Numbered from the stretch's first letter, positions 35,176 through 47,816 are shown. The stretch is 64,000 bases of DNA from Musa acuminata AAA Group (GCF_036884655.1 NC_088359.1:20073501-20137500); one strand, 5' to 3'. The notes: generated from the letters alone by a model not told the origin. A program made the numbers and translations.

Positions 35176-37423
35176 TTGGGGCTTTAAGGGTTCTTGCCCA
35201 AATCCTTTCACTTAGGGTCAAAATTCCCAAAGGCAAGTGTTCTAACCCCATCCTACAGAAGTTTTAGTCTCTGTTTTTATGTTGATTCAAAATAAATTGA
35301 TGGATTTCTATTTAGAAACTGATATGTCTCTCTTTGGACATAGAACCATGGATTCTGAAGTTTTTTCGGTAAACTGACCCCTATACACTGTATCAGCTAT
35401 AAGTTTTAGTACAAAATGTGAATTCAGGCAGGAACTATTTTGTTTGAAATTAGACTCTATTATCTTCCATTTGACACTGATTTTGTAGATTTTTAACACC
35501 GAATACTTACCCAAACATCTGTTTCAAATGAGCCTATAGACGCTGTAAAACAGGGTTCAAGATTTCTGACCTGTCGATACTAAAATGCCTATAACTCCCT
35601 GTTGAAAATTCTGATTTGTACCAAACCGATTTTATTTGAAACTAGACTTGAAAATATTTCTTTTGACATATAGTTTGAAAATTTTGGATTTCAATTGCCA
35701 ACCCTATTATCTGTTTAATCCGACCCTATAAATTCTGCAAAACAGTGATTGTGTTTTTGACCTTGTGTTACCAAATCAAAGGTAACTCCGTGTTGAGAAA
35801 CCTGTTTCATATGAAATTTGTTCCATCAGAATATAGATTGATATATGGTTCGACCACAGCTTTCTTACGGGTATTGGAGTATAATTGATATTCTGAAGTA
35901 TTTGTTTGATGTGCCACTGGAATTCTGTCTGAAATCGAGCTTTGGTCGATTTCGCGTATTCTGTTCCATTCCTTTGGATATTTGAATTCGTCTAACCTTC
36001 TTATTGGAATTGAGCTAAATATGATTGCTTGGAATCCCTGTACACTCTTGTTTTCATTTTATTCCAAATCTGAATACGTTTGTGAGAGATTTGTTCTTTA
36101 TTTCATATTGTTTCGAAAAGGCACATGTACGTTTTGTTGTTCCGCGTGTGCTTCCAATATATGCTACTTATTGTTGAAACTGCCCTCTTGTACTCTGGTG
36201 TGTGGGATTGTCTGGACCTTTGCCAGAAATGGTAAAGGGTATGCGCTTATTGCCTGCTATGTGGGGTCCCGCTATGTGGGATATTCTGGACCTTTGCCAG
36301 AAATGGTAAAGGGTATGTGCTTAGAGCCTGCGATGCTCTGCCGGGCCCCTCTGACTTCACCTAGACGTGGGTGGATGGAGCTCCCAGACGTGAGAGACTT
36401 TTGTCAGGTGGTCATTCAGAAATGGATGAATCACATTCTGACTGAGATCCCACTACACCTTCTATATGTTTGATATGACATCCAGAGTTTTGGTGAGTTA
36501 TTTCTGTTCATGCTCTGGATAAGAATGATATGATTGCGACGTCAAGGACGACGTTTGAGCTTCTGTACGATATTTGTTTTTGATATGCTCTGAAATGCTT
36601 CATTCACCGACGATTTTGCTTCGAAATGTTCCATATGCCGTTGATATGCTTCGGAACATTTTATATGCCATTGATAAGCTCTGTTATGTTTCCTTTGTTT
36701 CTAATATGCTCCAATTACTCTATGCACTATCTGTTATGAACCAAATATGTATGATTGAAAGGACAATTGTGTTTTTGCTCCTAATGATATTATGTCTATG
36801 AAATCGTATATTCTGCCTTGTATTTTGAAACTGTATCTTTTTGGAAATTGTACTATTTTGATATGGATATGTTAGTCACTTGCTGAGCTCTTTATGCTCA
36901 CCCCGTTTGTTGATAAATTTTTCAGGATAGCGTATCGCTTGCTTAAATATTAAGATTGGGCTGAGGTAGTGGAAAGTTTAGAAGATTTTGGGCAGATCTT
37001 TGTTAGCATATGTGTATTTGTTGTATAAGATACTCTGCATCTTATGAGTTGTGACGATGAATCTAAACCTGTGGATTTTGTGTAAGTTAAAAGATCCCTC
37101 ATGTATAGGATTTTGGAATGTTAAGTTAAATTCATGTAATGATATGATCTTATGGTAATCGTTGATTTGGTGACCGCTTAGACTTCCCCACTTGTGAATT
37201 TATGTGTGGTTATTATTTTGATGAGTTGAGTTCAAATTGTATGAATTATCGAGTGATGTGTGGTATATTCATGAACTGCACAGGGTTATGAATTTGTAGA
37301 CTATAGAGGTGTAATTTTTGATCTGAATGTTTTCTTAGTGACCTCAAATGTGTGTTTGGATCCTGGGTTAGTTATGATGAAAATTTTAAATATTGTCGTT
37401 ATTTTGAGGGGCATGACAAGTCT

Positions 37424-38278
37424 CCCTAGGAGACTTAGCCCAGGCGGTGCTACCTCCTGGCTTGAGCGGTTGCACCTCCCACAGCAATCAAGGTCCGAAT
37501 GGGTAGATCTATTCGGCCCAATTTGGGTTTTTCAGGGGCCCAATTGTCCCAAGCTTAAGCTAATGGGATCACCTCCCATTTCCAACTTAATCATTGTGCT
37601 AACTACGATAAATCCTAAGACAATTTCTGCAGCTTGCTCCGGTGCGTCAATCGCTTCTTCCGGCGAGTTTCCGGCGAACTTCCATCGATCATCCGATGAA
37701 CCCTCGGTGATGCTCTTGCGGACTTCTAGCAAACTCCTGGACTTTTGATGATCCACTTGGCGAGTTCCAACGAGCTTCTTTGGCAAGCTCATGGACTTCT
37801 CGGATTTGTTCCCGCAGAACCTCCGACGACTGTCCGAACTTCCGTCGAACTCTCGAACTCCCAACGTGATCATTGTCTTGACTCCGGCGCAACTCCTGCT
37901 GCATGTCTTACTTCCATCGTAGTTAATCCTGCACACTTAAAACAAAACTTCGATCGAGACAATTAATCCTAAGCAATTAACCAAGTTGTCCGGCATGTCA
38001 TTGGTCTCTCGACGCTTCGTCCGATTCTTCGGCGCATCGTCCTCTCCTGCTGCCTATTGCCCAATCGGCCAGTTGACTCCGCAACTCCGATATCCTTGGC
38101 ACAATATCCGCTCTTCTTGGCCCGATGCCCGAGTCCACGGCCCGAAGCCTTCTGTCGATACGTCGACCGATCCACCGGCCCGACGTCCAATCTTCTGACA
38201 TGTTCTTCCGGCACAACATGATTTTCCTGCTTTAATTGTCTCATCCTGATCGAAGCATCCTGTGTCACTCAAAACGCA
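37424..38278 (-). repeat. C- 3' LTR, second part, with a terminal deletion
   Basis: It resumes the GC array (CTCCCTAGGAGACTTAGCC) and matches 43316-44172. It stops at CAAAACGCAGA and joins straight to the PPT complement ATCTCCCCC. The last 55 or so bases of the LTR, present at 44176-44230 and including the GATTCAACA terminus, are missing. Confidence 0.88.
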
Positions 38279-41127
38279 GAATCTCCCCCTTTTTGATGAT
38301 GACAACCACTTGATGATGGAGTTAAACTTAACTCCCGGAGTTTAAACAAACTCCCCCTATCAATGTGCCATATTGATAGAACCCTGAATTCAAACTGAAT
38401 TCAAGTCATTGCAATATTCATCATGAATACTTGCAACACGTCATCATGAACTTATGCATAAACTTATGCATAACATTTCATGACATCAACATACTACTCC
38501 CCCTTTGTCATCAACAAAAAGGAGAAGTACCACAATCAAGTGTTTGTGATATTGGTTCAACTTATTGCATGAAAAACATAATATCAAGTTTTATCATCAT
38601 GCAAGTTTGCTATTATCAAATATCAACATGTAAAATTACGATGTAAGCTTTTGATATCATAACGCAAACATTTCAAGTATTTATCAATTGTAGCATTTCA
38701 TCACATGGTAATATATCAACGCGTAAAATTACGATACAAGTTCTTGACATCTTAACACATGATGCAGACATGGCATAATGCAAATTTGACAATCATAGCA
38801 TTAGTGTTCATAGCATCAATTCATATATTTCTCCCCCTTTGTCGTCAACAAAAAGGAGAACGATATAAGCAAATTTTAAATATAAGTGCGATGCCATAAG
38901 CAGGTTCATGTCATTTTTCAACAAAAAGTGATAAGATACCAAATATTTAAACATTTCAAGGAAAACATGATATGGAGATAGCTTTGAAAACTTCTTCCAT
39001 TTTATTTGTTATTTTCTTTTTGCATGACGGAGGAAAACTATTTCTGAGCTTACTCGAATGAAGTTAAAATCGATAAGATATTAAAGCACGCTACATTTTT
39101 ACAAGTATCAAGATGTGTATCAAATCCTTGCACGTAAAAATGACTTCCTTTTTCAAGAAGGAATTTATAAGCAGGAATCATTTCATCAAATCCATTTCTC
39201 AAAACAAAATATTGTTCACATGATAAGTGTATAAGAGATGTATTTGCTGATTGATTCCATATGTCAAAAATTAATGATATGAATTAAACTTGATATGACA
39301 TATACTTATTAAGTCTGGACGAGGATAATTCGAAAATCCAATTGTTAGGATGCCAATAGTTAAGAGAATCCGAAAATGAAATTAATACTTTCATGCATTC
39401 GGACAAGGCTGTGCTATTGATTTTCAAATACAATCATGAGGACAAAACATGCTTATTATCATGGAAATTTTTGTATCCAAAGCACATAATTTCCAACCTG
39501 TTATTAGGGCATGTAATTGTGTAAAATCATCATGGCAGTCGAGTGATTTGATCATTCAATCAAGAAAGTCCGAAAATTAATTTTAACAAGTTCAATCATT
39601 TGGACATATTTTTGCCACAGTTTTTCAAATACAATTATGAAGATAAGACATGCTCATCATCATGACAATACGATAGCAAGTTTACAATATACAAGCTAGC
39701 AAAAAATTTTCAACATTTTAAGACACGAAAGCTAGTAATTTTCTCTTTGAGATATGCACATTAGCAATTCTTTCTCCCCCTATGTCATTGGCAAAAAGAA
39801 GGGAAGACCCTTTACATTAATTTCTAAATCATGACATAGGTAGGTTTCAATCTTATTTGTGCATCATTATATTTTAAAATTCGAACATGCATAATTTCGA
39901 AAACCTTATATTTCATTCATGCTTGATACTGAATAAATCAATCAATATTATGAGCATATTATACATGATACTTAAATTTTTAACTATTTATCAATATTTT
40001 GATCATGATACCAAACATTCATCATTTAGAGTATTCATGACATTAAATCAACATTTATAATACATCATTTTAGTAACAACTCATAGCATTTTAAATCATG
40101 ATTTACATCATATGCAATACATCACATCATAATTAAAAAGCTCAAGTATTACATGCATCATTGCAAATCATAAATGCTTCATATCATGATGGTATCAATT
40201 TTGTCAAATTATATCCTACCATGCATGATCATAACTTTTCATTTGTATACATCAAAATAAATTAATGAATATTTCATGTATTCATATCATCACATAAGGA
40301 ATATCAAGAAGAATTGGTAATGAGATTTACGAATCATGTAGACAAATTATGAATATTAAGAGACATATTATGATTCTTTTTAGATAACTCAAATAGCAAA
40401 AAGAAAGAATCATAGTAAGTTATTTTGATTTATAAAAAGAATTCTCAAGTTATAATTCCAAGAAATCACGATTCATTTCAATAAATTTCAATAAGAACAC
40501 AAAGTAGGTGATCTTGATTCATAAATGATTTCAAGTTATAAATCATGGGAAATTAAGATCATGATTTCGATAAAACCCATTAAATTCAAATCATCAAAAT
40601 CTCAACATTACTTTCAAGAGATTCAAAATGGCATAGATAATTTTATTAATCTCTTAGTGAATAAGTCAATAAGGTAGAGAAAAATAAATTTTCAAGAAAC
40701 ATACTTTTCTCTTTTTAGTTGTTTTAATTCATATGATTTTATTTCATCTATGCGAAACATGTATCATGTTTTAAAATCAAAAGTGCAAGTTTTATTATGA
40801 CAAAGATCAATAAGGCACTTTCATTACCGTGAAAATCGAAAATCGCAAGATTCATCATCCATAATTATAAAACCAATAAACACGATTTTTAAAATCTCAT
40901 GCATAGAATAAAATCATGGTATCAAAACATCATTATATCATCAAGCATGATTTCATATTTTCAATCAAAATCATTTTGTTTGTTTATCATAAAATATGTA
41001 TTTTTCATGATTATTTTCAGAACTACTAGCATGATCATAAATTTTGTATTTTCATCATTTTTTTTAAACATGTAATTTTCAAGAAAATTAATTCTATACT
41101 AAAAAAGAAAATGCATTATGAAGAGCA
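38279..41127 (-). other. C- AT-rich internal region without genes
   Basis: There is no pol gene. The PPT complement (ATCTCCCCCTTTTTGATG) lies at 38281, with further PPT-like copies near 38499 (CTCCCCCTTTGTCATCAAC), 38831 and 39774. About 40725-40790 aligns by eye with the integrase-fossil stretch of E. The rest is AT-rich sequence sharing many words with the B and E bodies. Confidence 0.7.
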
Positions 41128-42084
41128 TCATGTAATTTCGAAATAAATTAAGGGGGTTTTGATTACCTCATCGTTGAATATCGTTAAGGCGTAGTTTGCC
41201 ACCTCGCCTTTTGTGATTTTCTCCTCGTCTTCGGAGGAGCTCGATTCATCCCACTTTATGTTCTTCTTCTTTGGCCTCTTCCTTCGTTCAAGTTTATTGT
41301 TTATTTTAGATTTTTGTTTAATAAACTTATTAAGATTTAGTGTTCGAAGTTCAAGTTCATCATTGTCCTCATCACTTGAGTCATCGCTCAAGTGGTATTC
41401 ATTTGTCCGGAGTTCCAAATCCTTCCTGTTCTTTGGAAGGTGATTTTGTTCATCATGTTCATCATGTACATTGTGCACCATTTCATATGTCATCAATGAA
41501 CCAATTAGTTCTTCAAGTGGTAAGTTGTTTAGGTTTTTAGCTTCTTGTATTGCAGTTACTTTTGAATCCCACTTCTTAGAAAGAGAACGCAAAATCTTGT
41601 TTACGAGTTCAAAATCCGAAAAACATTTTCCAAGAGCTCTTAAACTATTGACGACATCCGTGAAACGGGTGTACATGTCGCCTATAGTCTCGCTTGGTTG
41701 CATTCGAAAAAGCTCAAAATCATGCAATAAAATGTTAAGTTTTGAGTCTTTGACTCTACTAGTTCCCTCGTGCGTGATTTCAAGTGTTTGCCAAATGTCA
41801 AAAGCCGTTTCACACGTAGAAATCCGATTGAACTCATTTTTGTCCAAAGCGCAAAATAAGGCATTCATAGCCTTTGCGTTTAAAGAAAAATACTTCTCCA
41901 AATCCGACCATTCTTTCATCGGTTTAGAGGGAAGCTGAAAAATATTTTCAATGATATTCCATAAATCTAAATTCATAGAAATCAAGAAAACTCTCATTCG
42001 AGTTTTCCAATAAGTGTAGTCCAATCCGTTAAACAACGGTGGACGAAAGATCGATAAGCCCTCTTGAAAGCCATGAAGAGCCAT
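41128..42084 (-). CDS. Intact gag protein of gag-only element C- (zinc-knuckle-less SIRE-type Gag)
   Basis: A 318-codon ORF starts at the ATG 36 bases after the PBS. The N-terminus MALHGFQEGLSIFRPPLFNG, YWKTRMRVFLI, FDIWQTLEITHEGTSRV, FELFRMQPSETIGDMYTRF and LEELIGSLMTYEM are the SIRE (UBN2-like) capsid motifs. After LPKNRKDLELR comes an acidic patch (SDDSSDEDNDELEL), then RRKRPKKKN and ESSSSEDEE, and the end YFEIT. The CCHC knuckle that lies between these last two blocks in A-family gag is absent. It would assemble particles but has no known RNA-binding finger; the basic patch may substitute (inference). It is open over its full length although no enzyme gene accompanies it. Confidence 0.9.
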   Translation of the reverse strand: MALHGFQEGLSIFRPPLFNGLDYTYWKTRMRVFLISMNLDLWNIIENIFQLPSKPMKEWSDLEKYFSLNAKAMNALFCALDKNEFNRISTCETAFDIWQTLEITHEGTSRVKDSKLNILLHDFELFRMQPSETIGDMYTRFTDVVNSLRALGKCFSDFELVNKILRSLSKKWDSKVTAIQEAKNLNNLPLEELIGSLMTYEMVHNVHDEHDEQNHLPKNRKDLELRTNEYHLSDDSSDEDNDELELRTLNLNKFIKQKSKINNKLERRKRPKKKNIKWDESSSSEDEEKITKGEVANYALTIFNDEVIKTPLIYFEIT

Positions 42085-42120
42085 TTCTCTCGGGTGTAAA
42101 TCCGAAATGAGAAAAACCAG

Positions 42121-42132
42121 GCTCTGATACCA
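42121..42132 (-). promoter_or_regulatory. Primer-binding site of C-
   Basis: GCTCTGATACCA, complement of the initiator Met tRNA-binding word, 2 bases from the LTR. Confidence 0.9.
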
Positions 42133-42134
42133 AT

Positions 42135-44230
42135 TGTTAGGATCAAGAGCACTAAGAGGGGGGGGGGGGGTGAATTAGTGTAACGGAAATCTTTCACTAT
42201 TAAAATCGAAAGCTGCGTTCGTTTGATAAAAACGATTTCGATGTAAAAGCCGATTCTAAGATTACTTTAACTTAAGATTAAGCGAGATGACGTTAAAGTA
42301 AATCTACGAAGGCAATTTATAGTTTATGATGAAAATCAGAATGCAAGCGCAAACTGAAATGCGACGTTCGTACGATAAAACCGGTTTACGTCTAAATGCC
42401 GATTTTGAAGATACTGAACTTTGAGATACGTTTTATAAATGCGCAGAAGGCAGTTTGCAGTTATGATTGAAATCAAAACATAAACGTAAACTAAAATGTA
42501 ATGATCGTACGAAAAAGCTGATTTACGTCTAAACGCAGATTCGGAAAGCTCTGAACTTAGAAACTCGTTCGTAAAAGCGCAGAAGGCATTAGCTATTTAG
42601 GATGTTTGCAGTAAAGATAAAATGCTCAAAGTAAATGCAAACCGAGATTTAGAGTGGTTCGGTCAATCTTGACCTACTCCACTTTTGGCTTCCTCCACCG
42701 ACGAGGTCACCGATGTCAACTAGAGGCCTTCCTTCAATAGGCGAAGGACAACCACCCTTTTACAGTTTCACTCCTTTTGACGGGCTTAGGAGACAACCCT
42801 TACAGAAATTTTCTCTCCTCTCTTTACAACTCAAAACTTTGAAGAACAGAGGGAGGAGAACTTTTGGCCTTTACAACAATTTTGAGCTCTAAGAATCACA
42901 GAAAAAGATCAAGATTTCGAGTGTAAGTTTTTGCTCTTTCAGTGCTGAATGGGTGGGGTATTTATAGGCCCCAACTCAATTCAAATTTGGAGCTCAAAAC
43001 TGTCAATTCTCGGAATTACGGGATCAAGCGGTTGCACCTCCTGACCGGCGCGGTTGCACCGCCTAGCAGAGCTCGAAGAATGAGCCTTTGGGCGGTGCCA
43101 CCTCTGTCAGGGGCGGTTGCACCTCTTTGCTAGAGCTCGAAGATCGAGCTCAGGCGGTTGCACCTCCTGACTAAGGCGGTTGCACCGCCTGCCAGAGCTC
43201 GAAGACCGAGCTCAAGCGGTGCTACCTCCTGTCAGGGGAGGTTGCACCGCCCAGTCTCGCTCGGAGACTGAGCCCAGGTGGTGCTACCTCCTGGCTGGGG
43301 TGGTTGCACCGCCCAGTCTCCCTGGGAGACTTAGCCCAGGTGGTGCTACCTCCTGGCTTGGGCGGTTGCACCTCCCACAGCAATCAGGATCCGAATGGGT
43401 AGATCCATTCGGCCCAATTTGGGTTTTTCAGGGGCCCAATTGCCCCAAGCTTAAGCTAATGGGATCACCTCCCATTTCCAACTTAATCATTGTGCTAACT
43501 ACGATAAATCCTAAGACAATTTCTGCAGCTTGCTCCGGTGCGTCAATCGCTTCTTCCGGCGAGTTTCCTGCGAACTTCCATCGATCATCCGATGAACCCT
43601 TGGTGATGCTCCTACGGACTTCCGGCAAACTCTTGGACTTGCGACGATCCACTTGGTGAGTTCCAACGAGCTTCTTTGGCAAGCTCATGGACTTCTTGGA
43701 TTTGTTCCCGTAGAACCTCCGACGACTGTCCGAACTTCCGTCGAACTCTCGAACTCCCAACGTGATCATTGTCTTGACTCCGGCGCAACTCCTGCTGCAT
43801 GTCTTACTTCCATCATAGTTAATCCTGCATACTTAAAACAAAACTTCGATCGAGACAATTAATCCTAAGCAATTAACCAAGTTGTCCGGCATGTCATTGG
43901 TCTCTCGACGCTTCGTCCGATTCTTCGGCGCATCGTCCTCTCCTGCAGCCTATTGCCCAATCGACCAGTTGACTCCGCAACTCCGATATCCTTGGCACAA
44001 TACCCGCTCTTCTTGGCCCGATGCCCGAGTCCACGGCCTAAATCCTTCTGTCGATACGTCGACCGATCCACCGGCCCGACGTCCAATCTTCTGACATGTT
44101 CTTCCGGCACAACATGATTTTCCTACTTTAATTGTCTCATCCTGATCGAAGCATCCTGCGTCACTCAAAACGCAGATTAAATCATAAACATATATCAAGT
44201 AGTTTCATCATCAAAATACGAGATTCAACA
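42135..44230 (-). repeat. C- 5' LTR
   Basis: 2096 bp, TGTTAGGATCAAGAGCAC to CGAGATTCAACA. It has a G-run of about 14 (42158-42171), a TATA box (42959-42966) and a GC array (43020-43385). The far third has open frames on both strands that recur in the other C LTRs and are not genes. Confidence 0.94.
42959..42966 (-). promoter_or_regulatory. TATA box of the C- 5' LTR (element promoter)
   Basis: TATTTATA in GGGGTATTTATAGGCCCC. This LTR would drive the intact gag at 41128-42084. Confidence 0.7.
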
Positions 44231-44235
44231 TAGAG

Positions 44236-46192
44236 AGCCTTAGTCAATTTGAATACATGGTTAGGAAGAAGAGAATTTTCAAATCCGGGAGGTTGTTCGA
44301 CATATACTTCTTCGGAAATAAAACCATTCAAGAAAGCACTTTTGACATCCATTTGAAATAGTTTAAAATTATTACTACTAGCATAGGCAAGGAGCATCCT
44401 TATGCCTTCTAATCGAGCCACGGGAGTGAAGGTTTCTTCGTAATCGATACCTTCTTCTTGGTTGAAACCTTTGGCCACTAATCTAGCCTTGTTTCTAACC
44501 ACGATACCATTTTCGTCTTGCTTGTTTCTAAAGACCCATTTAGTACTAATGACTAAATGGTCACTAGGTCTAGGAACAAGCTTCAATACCTTATTCCTCT
44601 CAAATTGATTCAATTCCTCTTGCATTGCGATAACCCAAAAATCATCTTTTATGGCCTCGTCAATGCATTTAGGTTCGATTTGAGAAAGGAAGGCGGCGTT
44701 AGCACAAAAATTCTTGAAAGAGGAACGAGTTTGAACCCCTTTTGATGTATCTCCTATAATTAGCTCCTTTGGATGAGCATCTATATACTTCCATTCCTTG
44801 GGTAAGGAAATTTCGGAAGAAGGTGCATCCAAGTTGCTATTTTGAGGAGGGGGTTCATTTAAATTCAAATTATCAAAACCAAGATCATCATCAAAATCAT
44901 TTTTCTTTAAATTAGAAATTTCATTAAAAACTACATGAATAGACTCTTCTATTACTAAGGTTCTTTTGTTAAAAACCCGAAAAGCCTTAGAAACGGAAGA
45001 GTAACCAAGAAAGATGCCTTCATCGGATTTAGCATCAAATTTTCCTAAGGCATCCCTTTCATTCAAAATAAAGCATTTACAACCGAAAACTTTAAAATAG
45101 AAAATATTTGGTTTTTTGTTATTCTATGATTCATAGGGAGTTTTTGATAAGGATGGTCTTATTAGGACTCTATTCATGATGTAGCAAGCCGTATTTACGG
45201 CTTCGGCCCAAAAATACTTAGGTAAACTATGTTCATTTAACATAGTTCTTGCCATTTCTTGTAGGTTTCTATTTTTGCTTTCAACTACTCCATTTTGTTC
45301 GGGATTCCTCGGAGTGGAGAAGTTGTGATTGTATCCATTAACCTCACAAAAAATTTGAAAGTCACGGTTTTGAAATTCACCACCGTGATCACTCCGAATT
45401 GATGAAATCATGAAACCTTTTTCGTTTTGAGTGAGTTTATAAAATTTAGAGAAACACTTGAAGCAATCACTTTTGTAAGCTAAGAAATAGGTCCAAGTGT
45501 ATCTAGTATAGTCATCCACAATTACAAACACATATTTGCTTCCCCCTAGACTTGTCGTGTCAATTGGTCCAAATAAGTCCAAATGAATCAATTGTAATGG
45601 TCTAGTGGTGCTAATTTGAGTTTTTGGTTTGAAACTAGTTTTTATTTGTTTACCTAGTTGACATGCATCACATACTTTGTCCTTAATAAACTTTATATTT
45701 GGAATTCCTCGTACTAAATCTCTAGATGAGATCTTAGATATTAGTTTCATGCTTGCATGGCCTAGTCTCCTATGCCAAAGCCAAGCATCATCATTTAAAG
45801 CGGAGAAGCACATTTCATTACTTAGTTCATCAAGGTTGATGGTGTAGACATTATTTTGTTTTAATGCAATCATAGTTATGTTATGGTTTGGTTTTTCAAT
45901 AATACACACATTTGATTCAAATCTAACGATATAACCTTTATCGCATAATTGACTAACACTCAAGAGATTATGTTTCAATCCATCAACTAGTAAGACCATC
46001 AATAGAAAAATTTAATTTGTTACCTATGGTTCCCTTGCCAATGATTTTGCCTTGGTTGTTGTCTCTGAAGGTGACGTACCCTTCTTCTTTGCTAGTGAGC
46101 ATAGAGAAATGAGATGGATCTCCAGTCATATGTCTTGAGCATCCACTATCTAGATACCATCTCTTGCTCCTAGCTTGTGATGGTGTATGTTT
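44236..46192 (-). pseudogene. A- pol, protease, integrase and RT N-terminal part
   Basis: In frame after the gag TAG (46193-46195) comes the protease motif [11 protein letters not shown] (about 46110-46150). A 2-base loss near 45997 shifts frame. Integrase follows (45124-46002) with the full zinc finger (WLWHRRLGHASMK and CDACQLGK) and the core D in [10 protein letters not shown] in RSDHGGEF and E in VVESKNR. A TAG at 45124-45126, where A+ has Trp, interrupts it. RT resumes in the same frame ([47 protein letters not shown]) and is cut at 44236 by C-. Confidence 0.92.
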
Positions 46193-47766
46193 CTACAAGA
46201 AGGGATTATTTTTAGGTACCCATTTTCTTTTGGGTGCCTTAAAAACTTGTTCATTATATTGCATAGAATTGATCATGGTTCCTTTAGGAACCCAAATTAG
46301 TTTGTTCGGACTAATTTTCTTAAATGGACATTTATAAGTTTTATGTCCATATTTGCAACAAAAGTTGCAATTGCTTTGGTGCCGAACATGTAAGACGGGG
46401 CCTTTAATGAAGGTGGTTGGATTTTGGTGCGGACTTCTCACAAATCCGATTCCACTTCTTTTGGGAATGTGACCCTTATTTGTAAGGATCATGTTCAAAG
46501 ATTTGCTACCAACCTCGAATTTCTTCAAGGTGTCCTTAAGTAGCAAGTTCTCCTTTTGGAGAGATTCTAGATCATGGCATTTTATACATGGAGCTAAACT
46601 ATCATGATATTCAGTTTTTAATTTATCGATATCACAAGTGAGACTATCATGCTCCTTTTTTAGCAATTTATATTTTCTACTAATTGTCTTACATTCATCA
46701 AATAACTCATGGAAAGCATTTAACAATTCATGATAAGGTAAATCTGCATCAATTAAATCTGTTACCTCTTCTCCGATGGCCATTAGGGCGTAATGAGCAA
46801 CTTGCTCGGTGTTGGACTCCTCTTCTTCGGACGCGCTTGAATCATCCCATGTTGCCTTGAGCGCCTTCTTCTTTGATGTTCTCTTTTTGGCTTGAGGATA
46901 ATCGTTCTTGTAGTGTCCCGGTTTTTTACATTCATAGCAAATCACTTGGTCCTTCTTTTGTTCGAATTTTTTTTTGTATTATTTTTAAATTTGTTCTTTC
47001 TTAAATATTTTTAAAATTTTTGAGTCAAAAGTACAATGTCATTGTCACTGTCCTCATCACTTGATGTTCCTTTCAAGTGGTCTTCTTGTGATTTGAGTGC
47101 CATATCCTTCCTGTTCTTTGGAAGAGGGTTCTCAAGCTCGTCATGAGCTTGACATGTCATTTCGTAGGTCATTAGAGACCCAATGAGTTCTTCAAAAGGG
47201 AATGTTTTAAGGTCTTTGGCCTCTTGAATGGCCATAACTTTTGGATCCCAACTTTTAGGGAGGGATCTTAAGATTTTAGTTACTAGTTCAAAGTTAGTAA
47301 AATCTTTACCAAGAGCTTTGAGTCCATTGATGACATCCGTAAATCGGGTGTATATGTCTCCGATGGACTCACTTGGTTTCATTCGGAAGAGTTCGTAAGA
47401 GTGCACAAGGATGTTGATTTTGGACTCTTTCACTCGGCTAGTGCCTTCATGAATGACCTCAAGAGTTCTCCAAATATCAAAAGCCGAATCACAAATTGAA
47501 ACATGATTAAATTCATTTTTGTCTAGTGTACAAAACAAGGCATTCATAGCCTTTGCATTTAAGGCAAAAACCTTCTTCTCCGATTCATTCCATTCGCTCA
47601 TCGGAAGAGAAGATTTTTGAAATCCATTTTCAACAATAGTCCAAAGCTCGAAATCCATGGAAATGAGGAAGATACTCATACGAGTCTTCCAATAAGTATA
47701 ATCCGACCCATTAAACAAGGGTGGACGTGTGATAGAATGACCCTTATGTATGCCGGAGTAAGCCAT
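46193..47766 (-). pseudogene. SIRE-like gag of A-, frameshifted
   Basis: Starting at 47766: MAYSGIHKGHSITRPPLFNG, YWKTRMSIFL, FDIWRTLEVIHEGTSRV, LEELIGSLMTYEM. The frame is lost in an A-rich stretch (about 46965-47010). It resumes with the first knuckle, whose last Cys is Tyr (CYECKKPGHYKNDY), then a linker (EQVAHYALMAIGEEVTD) and a coiled-coil-like part (SRKYKLLKKEHDSLTCDID). The second knuckle is intact (CNFCCKYGHKTYKC). The TAG stop at 46193-46195 is at the same place as in A+. By comparison, the A+ copy has lost the linker. Confidence 0.9.
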
Positions 47767-47804
47767 CTCTCTTGGGTATCAAACCAAATATGAGAGTGAG
47801 CCTA

Positions 47805-47816
47805 GCTCTGATACCA
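47805..47816 (-). promoter_or_regulatory. Primer-binding site of A-
   Basis: GCTCTGATACCA, 2 bases from the LTR end. Confidence 0.9.

Larger units (their letters stand above)
27608..37418 (+). mobile_element. Nearly complete Ty3/gypsy Tekay/Del-like retrotransposon
   Basis: 5' LTR (27608-30234), Met-initiator PBS (30239), gag-pol (30355-34832), polypurine tract (34787-34799), 3' LTR (34800-37418), perfect TSD AGTCT. It is 9.8 kb and full-length, with LTRs very alike by eye, so it is the youngest clear insertion. The coding region has three nonsense codons and one small deletion, so it is probably non-autonomous now. It sits in the C- LTR array. Confidence 0.96.
34800..37418 (+). repeat. Gypsy 3' LTR
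   Basis: 2619 bp, TGTAACACCCCTCATTTCC to GGGGCATGACA, nearly identical to 27608-30234. The main differences are in the A-run and GAA tract plus scattered transitions. TSD AGTCT follows. Confidence 0.95.
26454..44230 (-). mobile_element. Element C-: gag-only SIRE-like retrotransposon with a gypsy element nested in its 3' LTR
   Basis: On the minus strand: 5' LTR (44230-42135), PBS (42132-42121), intact gag (42084-41128), 2.85 kb AT-rich body, polypurine tract (about 38295-38280), and 3' LTR (38278-37424 and 27607-26454, split by gypsy). TSD TAGAG is perfect. There is no pol. The length without the nested gypsy is about 8 kb. The layout fits TR-GAG type elements (terminal repeats plus gag only) known in plants. 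It inserted into the RT of A-. Confidence 0.93.

Noticed and set aside
37532..38305. Overlapping open frames of 70-134 codons in the C LTR (also 43428-44198 and 49180-49584)
   Set aside because: They are LTR sequence found in every C LTR on either strand, with no domain or start context.
41471..41938. Long open frames on the plus strand opposite gag (also 21632-22213 and 55311-55874)
   Set aside because: They are antisense shadows of the SIRE-like gag genes and recur wherever gag does.
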